From: Cytophagales bacterium
GTDB lineage: Bacteria; Bacteroidota; Bacteroidia; Cytophagales; Spirosomataceae
Reading direction: 5' to 3'
Assembly: GCA_013298805.1 (NCBI GenBank)
Contig: JAAFIU010000016.1
Span: 1 to 36,059 of the forward strand
Length of the DNA: 36,059 nt
The position numbers and the translations under genes were made by a program. Position 1 is the stretch's first letter, and every line of letters begins with the position of its first letter. Below the pieces are notes generated by a model. The model was not told where the DNA came from and did not search any database. It worked only from the letters and a program-made list of their open reading frames with translations. Shown piece after piece: positions 23,597 through 33,800 of this stretch.

Positions 23597-24256
23597 TCAG
23601 AGACTACCTACTTTTACTATTTGAGAAAGTAAAATTTGTAACTCATCTTTATTCGCAAGTTCCCATTTAGTACCATTCAAGTGTTTTCTCAAATCTTCCA
23701 AAGTTTGAAAGCCATTATTCATTTTTTTATACACACTACCACTTGGCGTGCCTTGATTAGGAAAATAAAACTGGAAAGTATTACTATAAGCTTCATTAAG
23801 AGAAGTAGCGAACACTTGCTCAAAAAAATGAACATTATCATGGACTGGTTCAACTACTACGCAACGGCAATCATAAAACATAGCTTCCTTTTTTTCTTCC
23901 CAAGATTTACATTTATAGAGATATAAATCTTCAAGAATTCTTATTCTGAATCTATAATTGAGTTGTTCGTTAACACTCTTCGTTTTATTAATAGAAATAT
24001 CAAAAAAGATATTTGAACCTTGTTTTAAGGCTAATTTATACGTTTTTAAATTCTTAATTTTCTTTACTTCTGCTAACTTGTTAGCACTATTAAGAATATC
24101 CTTTTCTTTATGTGGGATATTAAGTGGGTCATGGTCTCCAAAAGAAATATTATCTCCTGCAATTAGAAATAATTCTCCATCTTTGGGAAATACTCTTTGT
24201 CTTGTATGCTGGTCGTAAAATTTGTTGTTTTTGTAGATGATGTTGTGTGATTTCAT
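23597..24256 (-). CDS. Unrecognised 219-residue protein inside the defence island
   Basis: I do not recognise this protein. It opens with a short basic segment (IIYKNNKFYDQHTRQRVFPK) and ELFLIAGDNISFGDHDPLN, continues with mixed alpha/beta sequence and aromatic-rich beta-like stretches (NYRFRIRILEDLYLYKC, NTFQFYFPNQGTPSGS), and has several cysteines (KCKSW, YDCRCVVVE). No signal peptide or membrane helix is seen. It lies 84 bp after the ATPase and 108 bp before mcrB on the same strand, so it could belong to either system or be an independent cargo gene. Coding is supported by a long open frame with a normal composition for the region. Confidence 0.7.
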   Translation of the reverse strand: MKSHNIIYKNNKFYDQHTRQRVFPKDGELFLIAGDNISFGDHDPLNIPHKEKDILNSANKLAEVKKIKNLKTYKLALKQGSNIFFDISINKTKSVNEQLNYRFRIRILEDLYLYKCKSWEEKKEAMFYDCRCVVVEPVHDNVHFFEQVFATSLNEAYSNTFQFYFPNQGTPSGSVYKKMNNGFQTLEDLRKHLNGTKWELANKDELQILLSQIVKVGSL

Positions 24257-24340
24257 AGTTGAAATAAATTGTTAAGTGTGGTATATATTCTATTAAAATT
24301 TCCTATGAAAGTCCTCGCAAAGGCTTACTACTATACTTTA

Positions 24341-26197
24341 TCAGATTAAATCAATTAATTTAATACCATCTTTTTTTGATAAAGTCTCCCAAACATCAAG
24401 ATTTGGATTTTTTGTATTATTACCTACTTTTCTCAAATACTCTGCTAAATCTTTCCCATCAATTGGTTTTTGTTCTTTTTGACCATTTTTTGACCAAAAG
24501 CATCGAAAATTGGCGAAGCCAAGACTTCTTGTATAATTTTCTATGAAATGATAGCTTAGCTCTTCCTGTAATTCTACCTCAAATGATAAATTCTCATTGG
24601 TTTTATTGTCTCTCAAATTGAAATAAAGTTTCTCCCCAATATCCAATATTTTCTTGGTTTGCAAGTTTTTGTATTGACTCAACTTATCAAATTGAACAAA
24701 AATATCCTTCAATTCTTGTCTATATACAGGCGATTCTAAATCGCTATGCGAAAGAGGGTTCATCAAAATTTTTACATACTCTCTTATCTCTAAAATTGGT
24801 TGATAATTTATAGGGAAGGTTTTGTAATATGTCTCTGCTTTGTCTATTAAATTATTCAATTGCCAGATTTTTTCACCCTCGGTAGTCAGCTTATGTTGTA
24901 AGGGTAAAAGTTCGTCTAATAAATCTTCACAGGCTTTACGAAGCGAATTAGCTGCTGCTGGAAACTCAAATTCATGAAAATGTTTGATGGCATTTTCGAT
25001 ATAACTTTCAGTTTTTTTGATGAATGGCTTCGTTGGGGTAGTTCTGTCATCTTCATACATTTCAAAATGTTGCCACTCGCCTTCTTGCCCTGCTGTAATT
25101 ATTTGTCTTTTTGTTTTTTCGTAAAATGCTCTATCATGCGTAAACACAATTAATTGAAAATCTCGTGCATACTTGTTAAGCAATAAATCTAAAACCTTAC
25201 GGCGATTACTCATGTCCAAACTAACCAATAAATCATCTAAAACTAATAATTGAAAATCTGCATTATCCACATAATCTTTTCTTATATCTACAATTGCAAA
25301 TCGAATCGCAATCCCAATGGCTGTCCATTTTGCTTCATTCAAAAATGATTGAGGTCTGGCAATTGTATGACCGTCATAATCGGGAATCTTCAAGCGAATT
25401 TTAGGCAACCCAATAGGATTATCGCTTTCTTTTCCCGACAATTCTCCATCACCTCCATACTTCTTAAACTCCTGTTCACACTGTAATTCAAATCGCAATG
25501 ATTTATAGTCTAATTGCTCATTGAGAAGTGTATTGCCTTCAAGATTGATACGTGCAATAATTCCTGACAATTCCTCAACAAACCTTCTGAGATTTGTTAC
25601 ATATTCTTGTTCAAGATGCAGAGGGTTAATTGCAGTTTGGGCATCTTTAGGTATCCGTCTTTCTCCCTTTTTTAAATCTTCCCAAATCTCCTTACAATCA
25701 AAAGATTCTTTAGCTTGGTGGATTAGCCTAATTGATTTGATAACCTTCAAATATGGGAACAGTTCTTTCTCAAACAAATTGAATAAATCCATTTCATCCC
25801 CGTGTTTAAAATCGGCTATTTTAAACATAAAGCGATAATTAATAAAATCAGAACCAAGAAGTGTAGCTTGTGTATTAGGTAGATTCTTAATCGTATAATC
25901 ACCAAGTGTTATTTTATATTCACTGCTATCTTGAAGTGTAATTTTCACAAAAGAGGCATTGGCATCTGGTGTATTTAAATTTAACAGACTACTTGTATTT
26001 CCTTGTGTAAAATAACAATCCAACCGACTTGCATCTTTACCCACCGCCTCCAAAAGCGTATATAAAGCCCAATAAATTGAGCTTTTACCGCTGCCATTTT
26101 CGCCATAAAGCAATACATGATTGCCATTAATTTTAATTGGCTCGTTATCGGTAAAGAACTTAAAATAGTTAATGTGTAGTGCTTGTATCGGTTTCAT
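24341..26197 (-). CDS. SMC/RecF-like AAA family ATPase of a restriction-like system
   Basis: In this 618-residue protein Walker A is GENGSGKSS at 32-40, the ABC signature position reads FLNEAKWTAIGIAIRFAI (286-), Walker B is LLVLDDLLVSLD (Asp321/322) and the H-loop is VFTHDRAFYE (from 351). LNEAK in place of LSGGQ is seen in several phage-defence ATPases. The intervening coiled arms are short, and there is no TOPRIM domain, so it is not OLD. Residues about 395-500 are helical (YIENAIKHFHEFEFPAAANS) and contain ILMNPLSHSD with Asn480 and His484, which might be a HEPN-like RNase module. That reading is uncertain. It starts 4 bp after the methylase stop and is probably a partner in the same complex. 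Confidence 0.85.
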   Translation of the reverse strand: MKPIQALHINYFKFFTDNEPIKINGNHVLLYGENGSGKSSIYWALYTLLEAVGKDASRLDCYFTQGNTSSLLNLNTPDANASFVKITLQDSSEYKITLGDYTIKNLPNTQATLLGSDFINYRFMFKIADFKHGDEMDLFNLFEKELFPYLKVIKSIRLIHQAKESFDCKEIWEDLKKGERRIPKDAQTAINPLHLEQEYVTNLRRFVEELSGIIARINLEGNTLLNEQLDYKSLRFELQCEQEFKKYGGDGELSGKESDNPIGLPKIRLKIPDYDGHTIARPQSFLNEAKWTAIGIAIRFAIVDIRKDYVDNADFQLLVLDDLLVSLDMSNRRKVLDLLLNKYARDFQLIVFTHDRAFYEKTKRQIITAGQEGEWQHFEMYEDDRTTPTKPFIKKTESYIENAIKHFHEFEFPAAANSLRKACEDLLDELLPLQHKLTTEGEKIWQLNNLIDKAETYYKTFPINYQPILEIREYVKILMNPLSHSDLESPVYRQELKDIFVQFDKLSQYKNLQTKKILDIGEKLYFNLRDNKTNENLSFEVELQEELSYHFIENYTRSLGFANFRCFWSKNGQKEQKPIDGKDLAEYLRKVGNNTKNPNLDVWETLSKKDGIKLIDLI

Positions 26198-26201
26198 TTT
26201 G

Positions 26202-29200
26202 TTAGATTATGTTGCTTAGAATTTTACCAACGGTGTTGGGTAGTTTTATGTTTACCATTGCCATGCTTTTTCGGACTGGACTTCCTGGCGTTTGTAAAGT
26301 CTTAAATACTTCTCCAATAATTTCACCTTGTTCTTCACTGTCAAGGTTTTCAATGGATTTTACACTCAATTCATAAATCATCCCTACGTTGGCTTCTTGC
26401 ATCTCCTCTGCAAAATATAGCTCACAAACCAAATGATTCATTACATCTTCAAAGAAACCAGCTACTTGTTTGTTGTCCGCATAAGGGTTTACTCGTTCAT
26501 GCTCGGAGTTGTATAAATACAGCAAATAATCCGCTACTCTTGATATTTTCTTTTCTTCAATAGCATCAGGAACTTTAATGGGTATTTCATTCATTACAAA
26601 GGCTTTTATTTCCCTCGAATTTCCTTGTAACTCAGGAAAATTTTCTTCAAAAATGTACCTAAATAATTTAGAATTAAATACACCTAACAAGTATTTTAAT
26701 TTTTCGCCAGTCATGATAAAACATTTATCATTTGCATAAAAACCTTTATCATCATACGAAAAAGATATGTCTTTTACCATGTTGGGATAAATGATTTTGG
26801 GTTTTTCAAAGTCTTTCCAGTAAGCTATATTGTCTTGAGTCTCAAACCATGCACTACTTGTCTTTTTTCTACTGCCTTGTTCTCCACTTTGCTCAAGTCG
26901 ATGTTTTCCAAAACTTAACAAATGATTCTTTATCTCTACAAACTCATCAATATCTAAACCCAAAACAGGAAACGTCCCAATCAGCCATAAATCACAAAAC
27001 TCAAAACCATAGCGTCCCACATCTCTACCTCTCAATATTGGTTTGATTATTTCCTTATTGCGAATATCCTTCTCAATGAGTTCGTTCTTTTTAACGGTGT
27101 CAATAATAAAGGCTTCATTAAAACCTGTTAGAACTCCTCTGTTAATATTAACATCCCAGTTTTTTAACCTTACACCTTTTGCTTCTATTTGTTGTTTGAG
27201 GTCATAGCGAGTACGTTCCAAAATCACCCAAGCATCATCTGGCTGGCTTTGAAGAACAATATGATTATTACCAAAATAATGATTGAGATGTTTAACGGCA
27301 TACTGTGTACGACGAGTCAGGCGTAAAGCACGTAACGCATTGGTATTTTTGTGTTTACGATACGCCATAATGGTAGTAAGTACGGTGGCAGACTCAAATA
27401 TTTGGCAGTCAGAAAGGTCAATTAATTTGAGTGGGTCAGTTTCTTCTCTAAAAAACTTTCTTAATGATTGTCCATAATTTGAGCGTAACCAAGAGCTACC
27501 CGTAATATACACCAACACGCCACCTGAGCGTAATAATTGATGTCCACGCTCATAGAAAAGTGCGTAAATATCCCCTGTTGATTCAAAGGTTTCATACTGA
27601 GTTGATAGAGCTTTTAGTTGAGGTTGTTTACTGATTGAGAAATAAGGCGGATTGCCAATGACAATATCAAAGCCACCCTCATCAAAAACTTCTTTAAAGA
27701 ATAACCGCCAAAGAAAATACGGTTTTTCGTTTGGTTTCTTTTGAAGTTCTAATACACGCTGTTCTCTTTCGTCAAATTTTTCGTATTGCTCTATCCACGT
27801 TCTGTATCGCTTCATTTCCTTTGACTTCTCGCTGATTCTACCCGCAACGCCTTGCTCTGTCCAAAGCTTTTCTTGTTTTTCAATCTTAACCCGATAGTCT
27901 AATTTTTCTCGTTCAAAGGCAGTATGTATTTTCTTATTAATTTTATTATCAATCTTTTTCTTTATTTCCGCTTTTGAAGTATTATTTTTCAGCGGGTCGA
28001 AATAATTATGTATCAAAGAAGTTAAATCATTTCTTGAAGCAGCATCAAAAACCAATAGCGTTTGCTTTGGCCCACCAAACATATCCAACTGGTGCTTTTC
28101 CTCCAATACTACGTCATCGTCGTCGTCCGTACCAATTTTACTCAAATCAACCCCTTCAAACGTATCAAAAAGGCTATTTCCTTGCATGATTTTATAGTCA
28201 AGATTAGGCAATGGACGAGGCGTTTCTTCGTCAACCACTAAAGCCAACCAAAACCTCAAACGAGCAATATCAACCGCTCCTTTATCCAAGTCAATACCAT
28301 AGATAGACTTTTCTATAATGCTCAATTTTACCTCAGCAGCATCAAATCTATTGGCGTTCAAAAAAGGGAAAATAAAGCGTTTAGCTTCAAATATTTCCTG
28401 CAAGATACCAATGGGAAATGCCCCTGAGCCAATGGCAGGGTCGCAGATACGTACTTTACTCAGGAGTTTATCTAATTTCTGGGCATTTTCTTTTCTCTTC
28501 AAGAAATCAGAAATATCCTTTTTTCTTATAAAATCTTCAATTGATGCTTCTTCGGGAAAATGGGGTTTAAGGTACTGTTCCAGAGCTTCTTGGCACATAA
28601 ACTGTACCACCTCTTTAGGCGTATAGAAAGCACCTTTATCTTTATTTTCTTCAAGAAGGTTTTCAAAAATATGCCCTAACATTTCGGGGTCAATTCCTAC
28701 TTCTGCATCATCGGGGCTATTTTCGTCAATCGTAAAATTATATTGTTCAAAAAAATCAAACAGTTCAGAGAAATAGCTTTCGGGAAAGTTGAAATAGTTG
28801 GTCTGTGGAGCATCATTATCAAAAAGCCCCCCGTTTAAATAAGGAACTTTTGTGCCTGTAAATCCAAACAAATCATTTTCTCGTGCTGAGTTAAGCGTAT
28901 TGAAAAATAACTCAACCAAACAATCCGAATAGAAGGTTGATTTGTCAGCAGTATTTTGGAATAATTTTTTAATAAATTCAGCATCTCCACCTTTCCAATC
29001 AGACTGATTCGCAGGCACGCCCATCCAACCCTTTTTCTGTAAAAAGTATAAAAAAACAATACGACCTAACAATTTTTTCGCAAAGTCACGGATAGGTTTT
29101 TCTATTTTGTTTATATCCGTTTGTTCTCCATCTTTCAGAATATCATAATACGCTGGTTGATTCTTGATGTACAGCCAAAATCTTTCATAATTGTCTTTAT

Positions 29201-29768
29201 AGCCTTTAAAAAACTCTTTATTGAGTTTATCAACGTTGAACGCTTCGTATAAATCATTCAATGTTAGCGGCTTATCATTCAAAAACCAAAAACGCTCAGT
29301 TGCAGTACGAGTCAGTTCATTTTTCCCAAGTACGTAGGTATATCTTTTTCTTGATTTCTTCTCTTCGGTAGTTTTGCGTTCAATTTCTTGGGTTTCTTCA
29401 TTCATTTCATTTACATCCGAAATAAACGAAAATCTCCATTTCTGTTTAGAATAATCAACAAATACCACAAGGACAGCATCAACATCATACTTGTAGATGC
29501 TTTCTAATATTTTTTTAACCCCAACTTTATTAGACTCAATTTTCACATTCTGCTTCAAATTGACTTCAAAAAGTCCAACCGTTCTTTCATCTGATGTTTC
29601 AAAATTTCCTATTTCAAGGGCATCTATCGCTAAATCATTTTCGGTTAAAGGCATTGGTGTATTACGAATAGGCATATTTTTCACACCAAATACCTCAATA
29701 AGTATCTGCTTCCAAGATTCTTGGTTATACGAGCTTGATAGAATAGTTTGTAGTTGTTGTTTGGTCAT
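26202..29768 (-). CDS. Eco57I/PglX-like adenine-specific DNA methyltransferase
   Basis: This 1188-residue class I adenine methylase has KGAFYTPKEVVQFMC (about 378-392), motif I CDPAIGSGA (442-450), IYGIDLDKGAVDIAR and motif IV NPPY (706-709). A TaqI-type specificity region follows in the last ~400 residues (IIYPNMVKDISFSYDDKGFY, CFIMTGEKLKYLLGVFNSKL). It should modify adenine to N6-methyladenine at a specific site. The N-terminal ~130 residues look like a restriction-endonuclease-type fold, but the expected E-x-K reads E-x-N (GLFEVNL, Glu68-Val-Asn70). The nuclease may be dead here, with cutting left to the PLD or YhcG partners. It overlaps the YhcG-like gene by 4 bp. BREX PglX is similar in size, but no PglZ or BrxC is present. 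Confidence 0.9.
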   Translation of the reverse strand: MTKQQLQTILSSSYNQESWKQILIEVFGVKNMPIRNTPMPLTENDLAIDALEIGNFETSDERTVGLFEVNLKQNVKIESNKVGVKKILESIYKYDVDAVLVVFVDYSKQKWRFSFISDVNEMNEETQEIERKTTEEKKSRKRYTYVLGKNELTRTATERFWFLNDKPLTLNDLYEAFNVDKLNKEFFKGYKDNYERFWLYIKNQPAYYDILKDGEQTDINKIEKPIRDFAKKLLGRIVFLYFLQKKGWMGVPANQSDWKGGDAEFIKKLFQNTADKSTFYSDCLVELFFNTLNSARENDLFGFTGTKVPYLNGGLFDNDAPQTNYFNFPESYFSELFDFFEQYNFTIDENSPDDAEVGIDPEMLGHIFENLLEENKDKGAFYTPKEVVQFMCQEALEQYLKPHFPEEASIEDFIRKKDISDFLKRKENAQKLDKLLSKVRICDPAIGSGAFPIGILQEIFEAKRFIFPFLNANRFDAAEVKLSIIEKSIYGIDLDKGAVDIARLRFWLALVVDEETPRPLPNLDYKIMQGNSLFDTFEGVDLSKIGTDDDDDVVLEEKHQLDMFGGPKQTLLVFDAASRNDLTSLIHNYFDPLKNNTSKAEIKKKIDNKINKKIHTAFEREKLDYRVKIEKQEKLWTEQGVAGRISEKSKEMKRYRTWIEQYEKFDEREQRVLELQKKPNEKPYFLWRLFFKEVFDEGGFDIVIGNPPYFSISKQPQLKALSTQYETFESTGDIYALFYERGHQLLRSGGVLVYITGSSWLRSNYGQSLRKFFREETDPLKLIDLSDCQIFESATVLTTIMAYRKHKNTNALRALRLTRRTQYAVKHLNHYFGNNHIVLQSQPDDAWVILERTRYDLKQQIEAKGVRLKNWDVNINRGVLTGFNEAFIIDTVKKNELIEKDIRNKEIIKPILRGRDVGRYGFEFCDLWLIGTFPVLGLDIDEFVEIKNHLLSFGKHRLEQSGEQGSRKKTSSAWFETQDNIAYWKDFEKPKIIYPNMVKDISFSYDDKGFYANDKCFIMTGEKLKYLLGVFNSKLFRYIFEENFPELQGNSREIKAFVMNEIPIKVPDAIEEKKISRVADYLLYLYNSEHERVNPYADNKQVAGFFEDVMNHLVCELYFAEEMQEANVGMIYELSVKSIENLDSEEQGEIIGEVFKTLQTPGSPVRKSMAMVNIKLPNTVGKILSNII

Positions 29769-30856
29769 GTTAGTAAGTTTTTCAAGGCTTCAGGATTAGG
29801 TAGTACATTTTTTAGGTGTTCGGGCATTTGTTCAGACAACTGATAAACCGCCACACCCATTGGGTTTGAGATTTGTTGAAAGGCATATTCGACGGTTTTA
29901 TCGCTTTTTTCTTTGCAAAGCACTACACCAATAGCAGGGTTTTCGTCGGGTAGCCGTTCGGTATCGTTCAGCACATTTAGGTAAAAGTTGAGTTGTCCTG
30001 CATCTTGCGGACGGAATTTGCCCTTTTTGAGTTCAAAAGCCACTAAACATTTCAAAATTCGGTTGTAAAATAGCAAGTCGATGAAGAACTCATCTTCATC
30101 CACAACGAGCCGATGTTGATTCCCTATGAAAGAAAAGCCTTTACCCATTTTCATGATAAATTCTTTAATGCTATTCACGATGCCTTTTTCTACTACTCTT
30201 TCATCGTTAGTTTCTACATTGATATAGTCAAGTAAGTATTCATCTTTAAATGCCAACGTAGAACTTTGTTGCAAAGCGATGGGAAGTGTTTTTTCAAAGT
30301 TATTCTGAATCGTTTTGCCTTGCTTTTGGTATAAATTAGCTTTGATTTGCCATTCGAGCATTTCATGCGTCCAATGGTTTTCAACAGATTTCTGAAGATA
30401 AAATAATCGTTCATCCCATACTTTACATTTATTCATCAACAAAGTATGATGCGAAAAACCAACGCCGAAAAATAGCTCTGGTGTAAGTTCCTCTAATTGG
30501 CCAGATGGCATCTGGCTAATTTCAAATTCTTGACCGTCAGTGGTTTGCATTCCTGCCGTTGAAAACGGCAAAAATCGAGCAGAAGAATATTCTTCGGCAA
30601 ATTGCTTCATGTTTTTGAGATTTGTGAAAGAAAATCCACGTAAACCTGGCAATTCTTTTTGCAGGTCGATAGCTATTTGTTCTATGACCTTTGCTCCCCA
30701 TTTTTCGGAAGCAACTTTTTCAGAAAGCCCCTTGCCAATCACCAAATAGAGCATCAATTGCTCACGATTGACTAAGCGAGCGGCAACGAAACGACTCCGA
30801 ATAATTTGTTGCTTTACTTCGTCAATAAAGTTTAAATAAGTGCTTGAAATACTCAT
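29765..30856 (-). CDS. YhcG/DUF1016 PD-(D/E)XK nuclease-domain protein
   Basis: This 363-residue DUF1016 protein has the conserved N-terminal helical domain (YLVIGKGLSEKVASEKWGAK, LRGFSFTNLKNMKQFAEEY). The C-terminal nuclease core has FFIDLLFYNRILKCLVAFEL containing Asp260 and Glu275, followed by Lys277 (E-L-K). PQDAGQLNFYLNVLND follows, as in other YhcG-like proteins. The family is widespread and often rides inside restriction-modification operons, where its role is not settled. Its start lies 1 bp after the PLD-helicase stop and its end overlaps the methylase start, so it is embedded in the same transcript. It may be an effector nuclease or a passenger. Confidence 0.9.
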   Translation of the reverse strand: MSISSTYLNFIDEVKQQIIRSRFVAARLVNREQLMLYLVIGKGLSEKVASEKWGAKVIEQIAIDLQKELPGLRGFSFTNLKNMKQFAEEYSSARFLPFSTAGMQTTDGQEFEISQMPSGQLEELTPELFFGVGFSHHTLLMNKCKVWDERLFYLQKSVENHWTHEMLEWQIKANLYQKQGKTIQNNFEKTLPIALQQSSTLAFKDEYLLDYINVETNDERVVEKGIVNSIKEFIMKMGKGFSFIGNQHRLVVDEDEFFIDLLFYNRILKCLVAFELKKGKFRPQDAGQLNFYLNVLNDTERLPDENPAIGVVLCKEKSDKTVEYAFQQISNPMGVAVYQLSEQMPEHLKNVLPNPEALKNLLT

Positions 30857-30857
30857 G

Positions 30858-33800
30858 TTAGATAAAAGTTTCAGAGATTACAATATCAGGTTCAATAATA
30901 ACGGGTAGAGTATCATTGATTACCCCAAACTCTTCCTCATCTGACTGATTGGTGACATCGTATTTTTTTGCCAATAACAAAATCAAATTATCTCCTTGAG
31001 CCAGTGTAATCTCTTTCTTGTTGATTTTTCTGTTCAGTTGACGAACCTCGTTTGGTAACGGAGTATGAGTACCTTTTTCTATCAAATCAATGAGTTTATC
31101 ACATGAAGTCTTCACTTCTCGGTTTTTGGTATATGTTGCTCGATAATCTCTTAAAAACTTACGGGCTTGTGCAGTGATGGCATCGGCTTTATCATTACTA
31201 CTCACTTTTTCAGCATTTGCTCCAAAGAAGTCACGTTCAAAAGCTTCAAGTGTAACTTGTACTTGCGTATAGTGAGTCTCTGGTAAAGGCAAGGGAACTT
31301 CTGTGGTATTAGCTTCAAAATATTTGGCCGCCTCCAAGAAAGTAAGTGCAGATACCTTATGTTGTTTATCAACTTTATAAAACTCTAACTTGTAAGCAGA
31401 TTTCAGGAATACAACCGTTGAGTTTTGAATTTCATTATTACCAGTTCGACCAGTACGAGCTTTTAGTGGCAGTTTCTCAATACGTTTGAACTCTTTGGGA
31501 TTTAAGTCTTTATACTCACGTATAAATTTAAGATACTTTAAACGTTGGTCTTCGTCGTCGGGCAATCCTTCTTCAAATAATTTAAACTGCTCAACCAATT
31601 CTTCATGCGTAAAAATTTGAGCGTCTTCTCCAAATGTTGAGTGAAAACCTTGCAATTTAATTAAAGCCTTATTGTATAGTTTTATCTCTTCGTCTCCTTG
31701 TTGCGAAGGGTAATAATTGTAATTGAAAATAGTACCCGCTACACTACCAATGCGGTTTACACGTCCAATGCGTTGCATCAAACGAGTAGCGTTCCAAGGA
31801 GTATCGTAGTTAACAATAACGTTTGCTCGATGTAGGTTAACACCTTCCGCCAAAACATCCGTAGTAATAATGATTCGATAATCATCTTTCTGTTTAGCAG
31901 GGTCTTGGTTGGCATCAAAATTATCAAGAATAGTTTCAAATATTTTACTACGATTGTCAGACGATACGCACAGAATAGGCGTATCAATACTTGCTTGAAG
32001 GTTTTTAGTTAGATAATCAGCCGTATCTGTACTTTCTGTAAAGACCACTAATTTACCTGTGGGGTTAATGTCTTTTCTAAGAAATTCGTCTTTAAGGTTC
32101 TCCTGAAAAGCAGCCAATTTAGGGTCGTAAGTTACATTGTCCCATAACGCTACTAATTCAGAAAGTAACGTATAATCACTCTTTAAACCATCTATTAAAC
32201 TGATTAAAGTAGGATCTATATTACTAATAGGTTGCTTAATAAATTCATCTGGAGTGAAAATATTATTACGGGGATTTTTTTGAGATAACGCATCAATCAA
32301 TAATTCAATATCCTCAACACTTGTACCTTTTTCTTGCAAATCATTAATACGTAAGTCTGGTGCTATTAGTATTTTCTCATTCTCAAACATTTCAATCATT
32401 CGTTCAGTAGAAGTTTTGAGATTACTGAGTGATATTTTAAAAGCGTAAAAACTACTCTCCAAACGCTTAATCATTAGCGTTTTCATGATACCCGCCAAAG
32501 ACCTCGATACCAACTCTGCTTGCGTGTAACCACACTCATCTTGTTTCTCTCTTGTTAAGAAACGAATAGCTTGATAGCGATAGTAATGAATATCTTCCGT
32601 CAAAAAATCAACCGTTTTTTTGAACAAGACATTTAGCTTTCCATTTAACTGGTAAAGTTTCGCTTTAGGAGCCGCAATTTCAGGGAACATAATGCCCTGC
32701 TCCTGCAAATCTTTTTGATAGCTTGGAAAATTAAGTAAATTTTTTCGAGTCCTTCTCACCGTAACAGGCTCGATTACTCGGGTGCGTATCTGAGCGTATA
32801 ACTCCCTAATTCTATCCATATTAGGGTCTTCACTGGCAATAATTTCCCTATATTCTCTGATAATTGGCCCAAAGAAAGTTTGTAAATTAGTTTCAGGTAA
32901 TGTACTACGTCGAGCATCTTGAAATAGCTGCAATAAATAATACAAATCTTGCGGACGATTATTAAGTGGCGTTGCTGAAATCAAAACAATCTTTTTACGA
33001 TTATCGGCAATTAATCCTTCTCCATTTCTTGAAGCTTTACAAATACGTTGCAATTGACTGAACATCTGAGATGTATGATTACGATACCTGTGAGCTTCAT
33101 CCACCAAAATCAAATCATACTCTTCCTTAGCCCAATACTTTGGGTCTTTTTCTTCTAATATTTTATCTAAACGACCATTTGTGATAAACTTAGTGTGTTT
33201 ATCTATTTTAAATTGCTTGAATGTATTAATCCAGTTTTTCTCGAGGGCAGGAGGATATATCACTAAAATTTTAGTGTTGACTGAGCCATTAGCTATTAAA
33301 AACCGTTTGGCAATCATCGTAGCTATAAGTGTTTTGCCTAAACCAACAACATCGGCCAAGAAAAAACCATTATGTTCTAATAGCATTTGAAAGCCTTGAT
33401 TGACAGCTTCTACTTGATAACTTAATTTTTTAAAATTCTGAGGTAAATCTCCAACTGTATCAGGGTCATAGTCGATATTCTTTCCAAAATATTCTATCAA
33501 AAATTTTACATATAATTCAAATGGAGTAAAAGTTTGTCCAATGTGTGTCTTTTGTTTAAACAACTGAATATCAGCAGGTAAAATCGGCGTTGATTTCTTC
33601 CAAAGTTCTTCAAATTCATCTTTGGTAAACTTTACATCATCGTAATCTTTCAAAGCAATATTTAATTCATAATTGGGACTTTGTTTTGTTCCCAACCCAG
33701 CATCGGTCAAATTGGATGAACCCATAATAACCCATCCATCTGAGTGTTCTGAATGATTTTCGGGTAACAATAAATAAAACTTAGCGTGAATTGTTTGACT

